From positions 25,291-89,290 of the forward strand of contig CAYFFQ010000006.1 of the NCBI GenBank assembly GCA_964342465.1: a stretch of DNA of 64,000 nt, written 5' to 3'. Positions 26,473-34,380 of the stretch are shown here, one piece after another. This DNA is from MGIIb-Q1 sp964342465 (GTDB lineage: Archaea > Thermoplasmatota > Poseidoniia > Poseidoniales > Thalassarchaeaceae). Both the position numbers and the translations under genes were made by a program. The notes under the pieces were generated by a model. That model saw nothing but the letters and a program-made list of their open reading frames with translations, ran no database searches and had not been told where the DNA came from. Positions within the stretch are counted from its first letter, which is position 1. The number at the start of each line of letters is the position of its first letter.

Positions 26473-27530
26473 GTCTGGCAAGACCACTCGTTTCGGTGAC
26501 TGTCTCTGTGCGTGATGGTTCTCAATGGATAGACGACTGCATGTCGGCTCTGTGTGCCCAAACATATCGGCCATTGGAGATAATCGCCGTCGATGATGGC
26601 TCGACAGATGGTGGCGGAGAGGTGCTTCAGGCGTGGAATGACCCGTTCGGTGAGCGTCCTGAATCTGAAGGTATCTCGGTCAGAGTCATTCTTCAGAAAC
26701 CTCTAGGATTGTCGGCAGGGAGAAACAATGCGCTCAATGCAGCAAAAGGTGAATGGGTCGCAATCACCGACATCGACTGTCGGCCGGAAGCCGATTGGAT
26801 TGAGCGCATGGTGGCAGAAACTCGGTCGGAAGCGAGTTACCATGTCGTAGGAATCACTGGCAGAACTTCCTTCCAAGCAGGTGAGACCCTCGCTAGCAAG
26901 ACCCGTAAGAAGATAATCGATGCGAAGTATTCGGGCAGACATAGGTTCACCTCGTTGGCCAACGGTCCATGCTCGATGTTCGACAGGCGCTCTCTCCTGT
27001 CCATCGGAGGATTCGGTCCAGAATGGTACCATGCTGAAGATATGGAAGTGAGTTGCCGATTGACTGAGGCTGGTGGATACATAATTCACACACCAGACGC
27101 TGTGGTTCAGCATGTAGCAGAGTCAGACTCTCGCCGCTTCCTCGCCAAACGGCGTCGAGATTCAAGAGCTCATGTCAGGATAATTCGGACATTCGGTCGG
27201 AAGGGTCCACGCCGTCCGAATGGTGAACTGGTCCCTTTCGACTTCACATCAGATGCTAGAAAGGTGGCACCACTCCTCCCCTCATTCCTTCTCTGCCTCA
27301 TGTCGCTGGGATGGGGGGTGTACGAGTTTTCTTCTGAATATCTCAATCCCTATGCCATCTCCCTCATCGTTTTCGGTTTGTCCGGGGCAATCTTTCTTCT
27401 CAGGAGTGCCGAATCAATTCATGCCATTCGATGGAGCCTTGCATTGTGGGTCGGATTCCTCGAAGGTTGGTTGGATGCGCTTCTCGCAAGCAACGGCCAT
27501 CATCGGTTATTCACAAAAAGACGCCCGTGA
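26469..27530 (+). CDS. Family 2 glycosyltransferase, membrane-associated
   Basis: A 353-residue enzyme that transfers a sugar from a nucleotide donor. The GT-A fold start LVSVTVSVRDGSQWIDDCM, the DDGSTDGG motif (about residues 42-49), GLSAGRNNALNAAKGEWVAITDIDC with the metal-binding DxD, and the acceptor-side GGFGPEWYHAEDMEVSCRL are all present. Two hydrophobic helices follow near residues 265-310. It starts with GTG overlapping the stop of the CoA gene (GTGA). Likely role is glycosylation of surface protein or lipid at the inner membrane face; donor and acceptor are unknown. Confidence 0.9.
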   Translation: MSLARPLVSVTVSVRDGSQWIDDCMSALCAQTYRPLEIIAVDDGSTDGGGEVLQAWNDPFGERPESEGISVRVILQKPLGLSAGRNNALNAAKGEWVAITDIDCRPEADWIERMVAETRSEASYHVVGITGRTSFQAGETLASKTRKKIIDAKYSGRHRFTSLANGPCSMFDRRSLLSIGGFGPEWYHAEDMEVSCRLTEAGGYIIHTPDAVVQHVAESDSRRFLAKRRRDSRAHVRIIRTFGRKGPRRPNGELVPFDFTSDARKVAPLLPSFLLCLMSLGWGVYEFSSEYLNPYAISLIVFGLSGAIFLLRSAESIHAIRWSLALWVGFLEGWLDALLASNGHHRLFTKRRP

Positions 27531-27646
27531 CCGCAGAAGGCTATCTTCACATCGACCCATTTTCTTTCAGACGATGCTGGCCGATTCAGCAGGGGTGGTG
27601 AGTGGAAGAAGGTATGTTCCACTCAGGCCAGCGGCGGATATCTGAG

Positions 27647-28240
27647 TCAATTCTCAATGACAGGTGGCGAATCATCGACCAAGGCGAGGTATCGCAGGCC
27701 GAACCCGAAGGCGACGAGCGGGGCACAGACTGCGTAGACACCGATGTCAGTCCAAGCCCAGAAGACAAGAGCGAAGAAGAAATAGATTCCAAAACCGAAG
27801 AAAAGGCACCATGCCGCGGCAGTCATGGTCAGACCTCCCTCTTCCTGACCTGAGACGAGTGAGGTCCAGATGGGATTGAAGATGACTCCATTTAACCAGT
27901 CTTTGAAGTCACCCTCCACTGTTCGGTTGATACCCAAGTACCCCCAAACAATCGCGGCTATAGCCATGGCGAGGAAGACGGTATCTGAGAATGGGCGATA
28001 AATCATCTCAGAATAAGGTTCGTCCCAGAGGTATCCCATTGTCAGATATCCCGCCCAGACCACTTTTCGCTCACCGAGGACGACAGCCCCCCAGATGATG
28101 TTGACGATACCGAGGGTCAAACCCCAGACACCAAGGCCAAATATCAGGGAGGAGAATGCCTTACCCGGAGCCTTGAGCCAGTCCACGATGATTGATACGG
28201 CTTCGCTGCCGCCTTCGCCCTCCTCTCCTGCTTCGCTCAT
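27647..28240 (-). CDS. Polytopic membrane protein, function unknown
   Basis: A 197-residue protein with an acidic N-terminus (SEAGEEGEGGSE) and about four hydrophobic segments (LIFGLGVWGLTLGIVNIIWG, FLAMAIAAIVWGYLG, AAAWCLFFGFGIYFFFALVFWAW, and VYAVCAPLVAFGFGLRYL). No family is recognised. It is convergent with the glycosyltransferase and lies 64 bp downstream of orc1/cdc6 on the same strand. The ATG start is clear. Confidence 0.75.
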   Translation of the reverse strand: MSEAGEEGEGGSEAVSIIVDWLKAPGKAFSSLIFGLGVWGLTLGIVNIIWGAVVLGERKVVWAGYLTMGYLWDEPYSEMIYRPFSDTVFLAMAIAAIVWGYLGINRTVEGDFKDWLNGVIFNPIWTSLVSGQEEGGLTMTAAAWCLFFGFGIYFFFALVFWAWTDIGVYAVCAPLVAFGFGLRYLALVDDSPPVIEN

Positions 28241-28304
28241 CAGGCCGGCGACCGGCGCCCCTCTCTTAACAATTCTTAGCCAATTGAGTTGGGGAAAACC
28301 GACC

Positions 28305-29543
28305 TCAGAGGCGGGATTGCAGGCGATACGAAGCCTCCAGCACAGGTTCCATGCCTTTGTCTGCTGAACGCATGATGGCTACCGCGTTGATGTTTTCCGG
28401 AATGCATGAGTTGCTTCTGGTGCTTCTGCCACCGCGGCCATGGGAAGTCGTCTTGGTGGTGATGAGACCGAGGGAGTCGAGATTCTTGATGATATTGACC
28501 ACAGACCTTTGGACGAGAGGAGATACGGGGGCTCTTCGGCAAGCCATCTGGTAGACCTCATACACCTCGCCGCTGGAGACATTCGTCAGCCTATTCTTCT
28601 CATTGAGTAGGATGCTGAAGAGGACCAGTTTTTGATGGAATGGAAGGTTTTTGATGACGGGCGTCATCTGGTCGAACTGCAGTTGGTTCTGCGCTGCTCG
28701 CACATGGGCGGTGGTGACCATCCCTCCACCGTCTATCTCTGCCTTCTGAACCGCCACCCTGAGCAGGTCCAATGCTCTGCGTGCATCGCCATGTTCCTGA
28801 GCTGCTAGAGCCGCACAGAGCGAAACCACACCACCTGCAAGCACCCCCTCACGCACGCCGATTCTCACTCGCTTGCTCAGAATATCCTCAATCTGATTGG
28901 CGTTGTAGGGTGTGAAGGCGACATCCTCGGAGCCGAGGCGAGAAGCGATTCGTGCATCCAACATCTCGGTGAAATGCAGGTCGTTGGTGATTCCGATGAT
29001 ACAGCACTTCGAATGACGCAACTCATAGTTGAGATTGGTCAAAGAATAGAGTAGGTCATCTCCATTCTTTTGCACCAGATGGTCAATCTCATCTAGAATG
29101 AATATGTGAACCCCACCGTTCGACTCCATGTTCTCCTTGAGGCGGTGGAGAACCTTGTCCGTAGGCCAGCCGGTGAACGGCACAGAACGGGTGCTGTCGG
29201 CTGTCAATTCGTTGGCCAGATTGGCAAGAACCCTGTACTTCGTATCGGTTGTACAGCAGTTCACCTCCACGGTGTGAATCATCCTACCACTCATCTTCCC
29301 CTGTTGGCGGAGTTGTTTGCAGACAAAACGGGTGACCGCTGTTTTCCCAAGGCCGGGTTGACCGTAGAGGACCATGTTGGAGGGGACCTGCCCATGCAGT
29401 GCCTCGCCGAGGTTATGTACCAGAGACTCTATCTCCCTGTCGCGATGAGGGAGGGCGTCGGGAATCCATCCGGGATGAAGGGCTTCACGGTTGGTGAACA
29501 GAGAATCGAGGTTGAGCATATGGTCGAAAATATTCCCACTCAT
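28305..29543 (-). CDS. Orc1/Cdc6 replication initiator AAA+ ATPase
   Basis: A 412-residue origin-binding protein that marks replication origins and loads the MCM helicase. Walker A GQPGLGKT is at residues 61-68, Walker B FILDEIDHLV at about 148-157, sensor I in CCIIGITNDLHF, and sensor II in HGDARRALDLLR. The C-terminal winged helix (residues about 320-405, with SSGEVYEVYQM and QRSVVNIIKNLDSLGLI) binds DNA. Archaeal origins usually sit next to this gene, and an AT-rich region with inverted TTTTCCACA motifs lies directly upstream. Confidence 0.97.
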   Translation of the reverse strand: MSGNIFDHMLNLDSLFTNREALHPGWIPDALPHRDREIESLVHNLGEALHGQVPSNMVLYGQPGLGKTAVTRFVCKQLRQQGKMSGRMIHTVEVNCCTTDTKYRVLANLANELTADSTRSVPFTGWPTDKVLHRLKENMESNGGVHIFILDEIDHLVQKNGDDLLYSLTNLNYELRHSKCCIIGITNDLHFTEMLDARIASRLGSEDVAFTPYNANQIEDILSKRVRIGVREGVLAGGVVSLCAALAAQEHGDARRALDLLRVAVQKAEIDGGGMVTTAHVRAAQNQLQFDQMTPVIKNLPFHQKLVLFSILLNEKNRLTNVSSGEVYEVYQMACRRAPVSPLVQRSVVNIIKNLDSLGLITTKTTSHGRGGRSTRSNSCIPENINAVAIMRSADKGMEPVLEASYRLQSRL

Positions 29544-30013
29544 TTTTTAACACTCTCACTCAACCAGTCCCAATACGACCAACCAATCCCAACTCCGGTG
29601 GTCCGCATCCTTCACGGGGATTCCGTAGGATGAGAGACGCACCTATAAGGTTGATTGCCGCGATCAGGCGTGGCGTATTTTTTTCCTACCTTTCAGATTG
29701 AAATCCCCTATATTAACAGCCAATTGGAAAATGTGGAAAATGTTAGTTTCCGAGCCAAAGAGGACGGTTTCCACCATGTTCGGCGCCGAGTGAGGAAGAT
29801 TCAGAAACGATTGATTCCGATGGGAGTACGATGAATGTGAATCCATCAGGGCTCACATAATTTTCCACACTGATAACATTACAAATTAACCCCCTTCCGT
29901 CAACTTCAAATGTGTTGGAATTATCACCCCCAACAAATAATCAATTATCTGTATTGACTAAGGGATTTCAAGTTAGAATGCAACATTATATTCTAACATA
30001 TATTGCATGATTT
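29544..30013. other. Candidate replication origin upstream of orc1/cdc6
   Basis: 470 bp without a credible gene. TGTGGAAAA at 29732-29740 and its exact inverse TTTTCCACA at 29861-29869 face each other across about 120 bp, with a further TTTCCACC at 29768-29775; these resemble the TTTCCAC core of archaeal origin recognition boxes. The stretch 29870-30010 is strongly AT-rich and could be the unwinding element. GTTAGAAT and ATTCTAAC (29972-29979 and 29990-29997) form an additional inverted repeat near the end of the next gene. Origin function is inferred from position and motif only. Confidence 0.55.
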
Positions 30014-30790
30014 TCAATTGAGAACCGATTCCACCACACCATCGGAGAGGGTGAATTCGTCGCCATCACCGACCTCTATCACATTGTCAGGGAAATCACC
30101 AATTTTTTGATTATCATCGGTGAACAGGTGGGTGGCGAGGAATGTGGTATCAGGATTGGCAGCCGCCAACTCACGCAACGAACTCGGTTTGAAATGCATC
30201 TCCGTCGGCACCTCATCAGGCACTCCGACCTCAATGATTACGAGGTCGACTTCGCCCGCACGGGTTGCGATTTCTCGGCAAGGCCCTGAGTCTCCACAAT
30301 GGATGAGGCTGACGCCGGAAGAGTGTGTCAACTGGTAGCCGTGCGGGTCTGTCTCGGGTATGTGATTCACCTTGAATCTCTCAAATGTCCAACCGCTCTG
30401 GCCGGCGACCTCTCCCCTCTCCTCTTCGTTCAGGTCGACGAGTCTTTCGACCACATCGGAAAGGGTGTTCGGATATGCCATATCGCAAATTTCCGCCAAC
30501 CTCTCCCCCCCACCTCTGGGTGAGTGGACAGCCAACTTTCTCCTCCCCTCACGGTCGGAGATGAACTTGCGCTCAAGGAGGATGAATGGATAACCGAAGA
30601 AATGGTCGCCGTGCCAATGAGTGAACATCAAGGTCGAGATTTCGCTCGGGCAGACACCCCCTCTTCTCAACTGTGGGACCACAGTCGGTGGTGCATCTAT
30701 CAGAATATCCTCATCTATCAGGACGAGTGAGTGCATTCGCCCGCGAGGGCAGAAGGCGTTGCCGCTGCCGAGGAAGCGTATCGTGACCAA
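30014..30790 (-). CDS. Metallo-beta-lactamase-fold hydrolase, RNase Z-like
   Basis: A 258-residue metal hydrolase. The start VTIRFLGSGNAF is typical of RNase Z and related phosphodiesterases. The zinc ligands THWHGDH are at residues 57-63, a later His is in VNHIPETDPHGY, the bridging Asp is in HCGDSG, and the final ligand His is in FLATHLF. Length and order fit the RNase Z/PhnP-like group; true tRNA 3' processing would need the exosite arm, which is not obvious here. The ATG is at 30790 and the gene stands alone. Confidence 0.85.
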   Translation of the reverse strand: MVTIRFLGSGNAFCPRGRMHSLVLIDEDILIDAPPTVVPQLRRGGVCPSEISTLMFTHWHGDHFFGYPFILLERKFISDREGRRKLAVHSPRGGGERLAEICDMAYPNTLSDVVERLVDLNEEERGEVAGQSGWTFERFKVNHIPETDPHGYQLTHSSGVSLIHCGDSGPCREIATRAGEVDLVIIEVGVPDEVPTEMHFKPSSLRELAAANPDTTFLATHLFTDDNQKIGDFPDNVIEVGDGDEFTLSDGVVESVLN

Positions 30791-30849
30791 TCCTTCACCG
30801 ATTGAGCGGATGCCGACTCGATGTTTTAGTTACGCGCCCGCCACTTCGA

Positions 30850-31042
30850 TTCTAGTTCTGCTTCCGCGACTCCGATTCTAGTAATGCAGCTGCGACTCCG
30901 ATATGCGTCCACGCCTTCGCTTCTAGTCATGCGTCTGCCCCTTCGCTTCTAGTTCTGCTTCCGCGACTCCGATTCTAGTTATGCAGCTGCGACTCCGATA
31001 TGCGTCCACGCCTTCGCTTCTAGTCATGCGTCTGCCCCTTCG
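30850..31042. repeat. 97-bp tandem repeat, two copies, with shorter inner repeat
   Basis: A 97-bp unit starting TTCTAGTTCTGCTTCCGCGA occurs at 30850 and again at 30947, nearly identical. Inside each unit the core TTCTAGT recurs (for example 30876 and 30921) and CGACTCCGAT repeats, showing an older sub-structure. It lies between the divergent metallo-hydrolase and flavoprotein genes, unusual because such spacers normally hold promoters. No other feature is seen in 30791-31139. Confidence 0.9.
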
Positions 31043-31139
31043 ATTTGATGATGAAGAATCGGTTGTCCACCCATCTCTGTCGACGCTGGTGACGATACAT
31101 CCACTGCTCGCCGCTCCATTCGCTTGATAAACAGCCGTC

Positions 31140-32474
31140 TTGACCGAGAGGTCGGCGAGGGACGCCCCTCAGCCACCGGAGTGTGTCCAAGTGGGCGAAT
31201 ACAGCAGCAAGAATCCATACATTGGGGTGATGACCGAAAAGAGGGTCATCACCCATCCAGATTCAACCAAGGAGACTAGGCACATCGCCTTCGACCTCGG
31301 TGAATCAGGGCTGGAATACAAGGTCGGGGATGCACTCGGAATCATTCCCCAGAACCCACCCGAATTGGTCTCAGACCTGATGGGGCTACTCGGTTTCTCA
31401 GGCGAGGAGATGGTGCAGACCCATCTCGGTGAAGTGAACATCGAGGAAGCCCTCACCCATCACTTCGAAGTCCACAGGCTCTGCAAGAAGTTCATCCAAG
31501 GACTGGAGATGAAGTTCTGTCGCAACAGTCCGAAACTATCGGTCAGACTGGTTGGCCGCTGTCGCAACCGCGCCGAGACGGGGGAGAGCCTGTTCGATTG
31601 GGATTGGTCAGGTGACGAGGATGATTTTCCTGAGGGTTTCGAGCCGGTGGGAGAACTCAGTGACCCTGCCCTCTTGCTATGGGAATCACTCGTGAATGAT
31701 GACGAAGCGATGGAAGATTATCTGTGGAGCAGGGATTACATCGACCTGCTTTCGGATATGCCCAACCTCTCATTCACCCCTGCTGAGTTCGTCGCCAATC
31801 TAGACCGTCTGAAACCCCGCCTCTACTCGATAGCGTCCTCACCCGACGCCCATCCGGGGCAGGTCGAACTGACAGTCGGCATCGTGAGGTACAACCACCA
31901 CGGCAGGGACCGCGGCGGGCTATGCACCATCTTCATGGCTGATACTGCTGAAACGGGTGCGCGAAACATCCCGATGTTCATGTCACCAACACGAAGCTTC
32001 GTGCTCCCAGAAGATGGGGATACCGACATCATCATGGTGGGGCCGGGAACAGGGATTGCCCCCTTCCGAGCTTTCCTAGAACAGCGTGAGTTCGACAAGG
32101 CGAAGGGGAGGAACTGGTTCTTCTTCGGAGACCGTACTAGAGACCATGAATATCTCTACAAAGAGGAGTTGGAGTCGTGGATGGAGAAGGGCCTACTGAC
32201 GAGGTTGGACCTCGCGTGGTCACGCATGGCGGATGTTCCCAAGACCTATGTGCAGAACCTCATGGCTGACAATGGTGAGGAGATATGGAAGTGGATCGAC
32301 GGCGGTGCATACTTCTATGTCTGTGGCGACAAGAACCGCATGGCCAAGGATGTTCACAACACACTCATCTCCATCTGTGAACTATATGGTGAAATGAGTT
32401 CGGACGAGGCGAAGGAATACGTCGAGAAGCGGTTGATGAAGGAAGAGAAGCGTTACCTCAGGGATGTCTATTGA
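31140..32474 (+). CDS. CysJ-like FAD/NADPH reductase lacking the FMN domain
   Basis: About 444 residues of the sulfite reductase flavoprotein/cytochrome P450 reductase family. The connecting and FAD-binding region begins SSKNPYIGV and TRHIAFDLGESGLEYKVGDALGI, followed by the FAD motif RLYSIASSP, GGLCTIFM, the pyridine-nucleotide motif GPGTGIAPFRAFLEQR, FFFGDRTRDHEYLYKEEL and YVCGDKNRMAKDV. The N-terminal flavodoxin domain of CysJ is absent, so an external carrier must take the electrons. The start is unclear: TTG at 31140, an in-frame GTG before GEYSS, or ATG at 31230, which would cut the first strand. No sulfite reductase haemoprotein gene is nearby. Confidence 0.88.
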   Translation: MTERSARDAPQPPECVQVGEYSSKNPYIGVMTEKRVITHPDSTKETRHIAFDLGESGLEYKVGDALGIIPQNPPELVSDLMGLLGFSGEEMVQTHLGEVNIEEALTHHFEVHRLCKKFIQGLEMKFCRNSPKLSVRLVGRCRNRAETGESLFDWDWSGDEDDFPEGFEPVGELSDPALLLWESLVNDDEAMEDYLWSRDYIDLLSDMPNLSFTPAEFVANLDRLKPRLYSIASSPDAHPGQVELTVGIVRYNHHGRDRGGLCTIFMADTAETGARNIPMFMSPTRSFVLPEDGDTDIIMVGPGTGIAPFRAFLEQREFDKAKGRNWFFFGDRTRDHEYLYKEELESWMEKGLLTRLDLAWSRMADVPKTYVQNLMADNGEEIWKWIDGGAYFYVCGDKNRMAKDVHNTLISICELYGEMSSDEAKEYVEKRLMKEEKRYLRDVY

Positions 32475-32707
32475 GAATATCATCCGGCGACCGATGAATT
32501 GCACCTAACAGACTCCATCATAATCTGAGAAGAACTGTTGAATTCGTGGACGAAGGGTGGCGGATTGTCAATTATGGCCCCTCCACCTTTCGGTGTCACC
32601 GTAGAATGAACTGGTTTTCGGTGCCTGCTCCTAGGCTGGAAAAGGCGCTAACAAACCCGCCTCGTCAATCGTCATTCTATTGAACCGAATCCCCCCGTCA
32701 CCGAATC

Positions 32708-34045
32708 GTGTTCAGCAGGGTACTCATCGCCAATAGGGGGGAAATCGCCCTGCGCATCTCGCGGGCGCTGCGAAAACTTGGCTGCGAAGTGGCGATTATC
32801 CACGGTCGTGAGGACCGCCTCTCCCTGCCGGTGCGATTCTCCGACATCGCCTGCCCGAACTATTCAGCGAATCCCCTCGAATCCTACCTCGATTATGAGA
32901 GGGTTATCGAGGAGGCCAAGAGAATCGGAGCCGATGCCATTCATCCGGGGTACGGATTTCTCGCTGAGAACGCCTCCTTCGTAGCCCGCTGTGAGGAGGA
33001 GGGCATCACCTTCATCGGCCCCTCATCTTCAGTAATTTCGCTGCTCGGCGACAAGATTGAGGCGAGGAAGGCGATGGAGGCAGCCGGTCTGCCGGTCGCT
33101 AAGGGGAGCAGCGAACCGGTTTCAAGCCCTGAAGAGGCGTCTGCACTGGCGGATGAGATCGGTTTTCCGGTCATCATCAAGGCGGCGGCTGGTGGTGGTG
33201 GAATCGGTATGCAGATAGTCAATTCCGATGGCGAATTCCCATCAGCCTTGAACCTCTGTCAGTCACGCGCCCGTTCCGCTTTCGGAGATGAGCGGGTTTT
33301 CGTCGAGAAATACATCGAAGGGGCGCAACATGTTGAATTTCAGGTACTCGCCGATGGTGAGAGAGCCATTCATTTCGGCGAGCGGTTCTGCTCAATTCAG
33401 AGACGCCATCAGAAACTGTTGGAAGAAGGACCATGGCTGACTCCGGAGGTGCGGGCTGAAATCGGAGCAAAGGTTTGCGAGGGGGCGGTCTCGGTCGGTT
33501 ACAAGGGATTAGCCACCTTCGAATTCCTGCGCGACTCCAACGGTGACTTCTATTTCCTCGAAGTGAATCCGAGAGTGCAGGTCGAGCATACTGTCACCGA
33601 GATGATAACAGGGACAGACCTTGTCAGCCTTGGAATACGGGTGGCGGCTGGTGAGAATCTTCCACTCAGTCAGGATGAAGTAGAGATAGGCGGTCACGCT
33701 ATCCAATGTCGAATCAACGCCGAAGACCCGCGCAGAGGGTTCGCACCATCTCCCGGCAGGTTGTGGGAGTGTCACTTCCCGTCTGGATTTGGGGTGAGGG
33801 TCGACACACACGCACATGTGGGGTATGAGATGCCTGGCTGTTTCGATTCCCTTCTCGCCAAGTTGGTGGTTTGGGCGCCCACCCGCGAAGAGGCGATATC
33901 CGGTATGAAAGTCGCTCTTGATGAGACCATCCTCATCGGTGTCGATACAGTGATTCCGCTGCATCGCAGGATTCTCGATGAACCGGATTTCCTAGCCAGA
34001 GATGTCACCATTCTCTATCTTGAGGAACACCCTGACCTGCTGTAG
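32708..34045 (+). CDS. Biotin carboxylase subunit of an acyl-CoA or pyruvate carboxylase
   Basis: A 445-residue ATP-grasp enzyme that carboxylates biotin on a separate carrier protein. VLIANRGEIALRISRALRKLG is the classic N-terminus; ATP-binding AAAGGGGIGMQIV and the catalytic FLEVNPRVQVEHTVTE, followed by the Arg/Lys-containing HAIQCRINAEDP, are all present. The start is GTG at 32708. No biotin carrier or carboxyltransferase gene is in the window, so whether it forms malonyl-CoA, propionyl-CoA carboxylation product or oxaloacetate is open. A malonyl- or methylmalonyl-CoA role would connect it with the synthase at 49.9 kb. Confidence 0.93.
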   Translation: MFSRVLIANRGEIALRISRALRKLGCEVAIIHGREDRLSLPVRFSDIACPNYSANPLESYLDYERVIEEAKRIGADAIHPGYGFLAENASFVARCEEEGITFIGPSSSVISLLGDKIEARKAMEAAGLPVAKGSSEPVSSPEEASALADEIGFPVIIKAAAGGGGIGMQIVNSDGEFPSALNLCQSRARSAFGDERVFVEKYIEGAQHVEFQVLADGERAIHFGERFCSIQRRHQKLLEEGPWLTPEVRAEIGAKVCEGAVSVGYKGLATFEFLRDSNGDFYFLEVNPRVQVEHTVTEMITGTDLVSLGIRVAAGENLPLSQDEVEIGGHAIQCRINAEDPRRGFAPSPGRLWECHFPSGFGVRVDTHAHVGYEMPGCFDSLLAKLVVWAPTREEAISGMKVALDETILIGVDTVIPLHRRILDEPDFLARDVTILYLEEHPDLL

Positions 34046-34083
34046 TCGCCTCGCGGTTCCAATCGATGAAAGGATGAAGGGCG

Positions 34084-34380
34084 GTCTGCTGCTTCCCGCT
34101 GAGCCGCTTCATCCGTCACCAGCGAGGTGTACGAAGGAGATGGAGCGCCGTCGACTGCTTCCCGCTGAGCCGCTTCATCCGTCACCAGCGAGGTGTACGA
34201 AGGAGATGGAGCGCTGTCGACTGCTTCCCGCTAAGCCGCTTCATCCGTCACCAGCGAGGTGTACGAAGGAGATGGAGCGTCGTCTGCTGCTTCCCTAGCC
34301 GAGTCGCTTCATCCGTCACCAGCGAGGTGTACGAAGGAGATGGAGCGTCGTCTGCTGCTTCCCTAGCCGAGTCGCTTCAT
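34084..34380. repeat. 66-68-bp tandem repeat, four and a half copies
   Basis: Units containing CTGCTTCCC, CCGCTTCATCCGTCACC and AGCGAGGTGTACGAAGGAGA recur at 34089, 34155, 34221, 34287 and about 34355. The array starts 39 bp after the biotin carboxylase stop and runs into the 3' end of the convergent membrane-protein gene: the last unit contains that gene's final codons and stop. A plus-strand frame reads as a 22-residue repeat, but no domain or start supports coding. Confidence 0.92.

Noticed and set aside
29664..29846. 60-residue minus-strand frame in the spacer upstream of orc1/cdc6
   Set aside because: Low-complexity composition, no start context, and it covers the putative origin motifs.
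34002..34298. Plus-strand frame with 22-residue repeats (LLPAEPLHPSPARCTKEMERR-like)
   Set aside because: It is simply the translation of a 66-bp tandem repeat whose length is a multiple of three; no start context and no unique domain.
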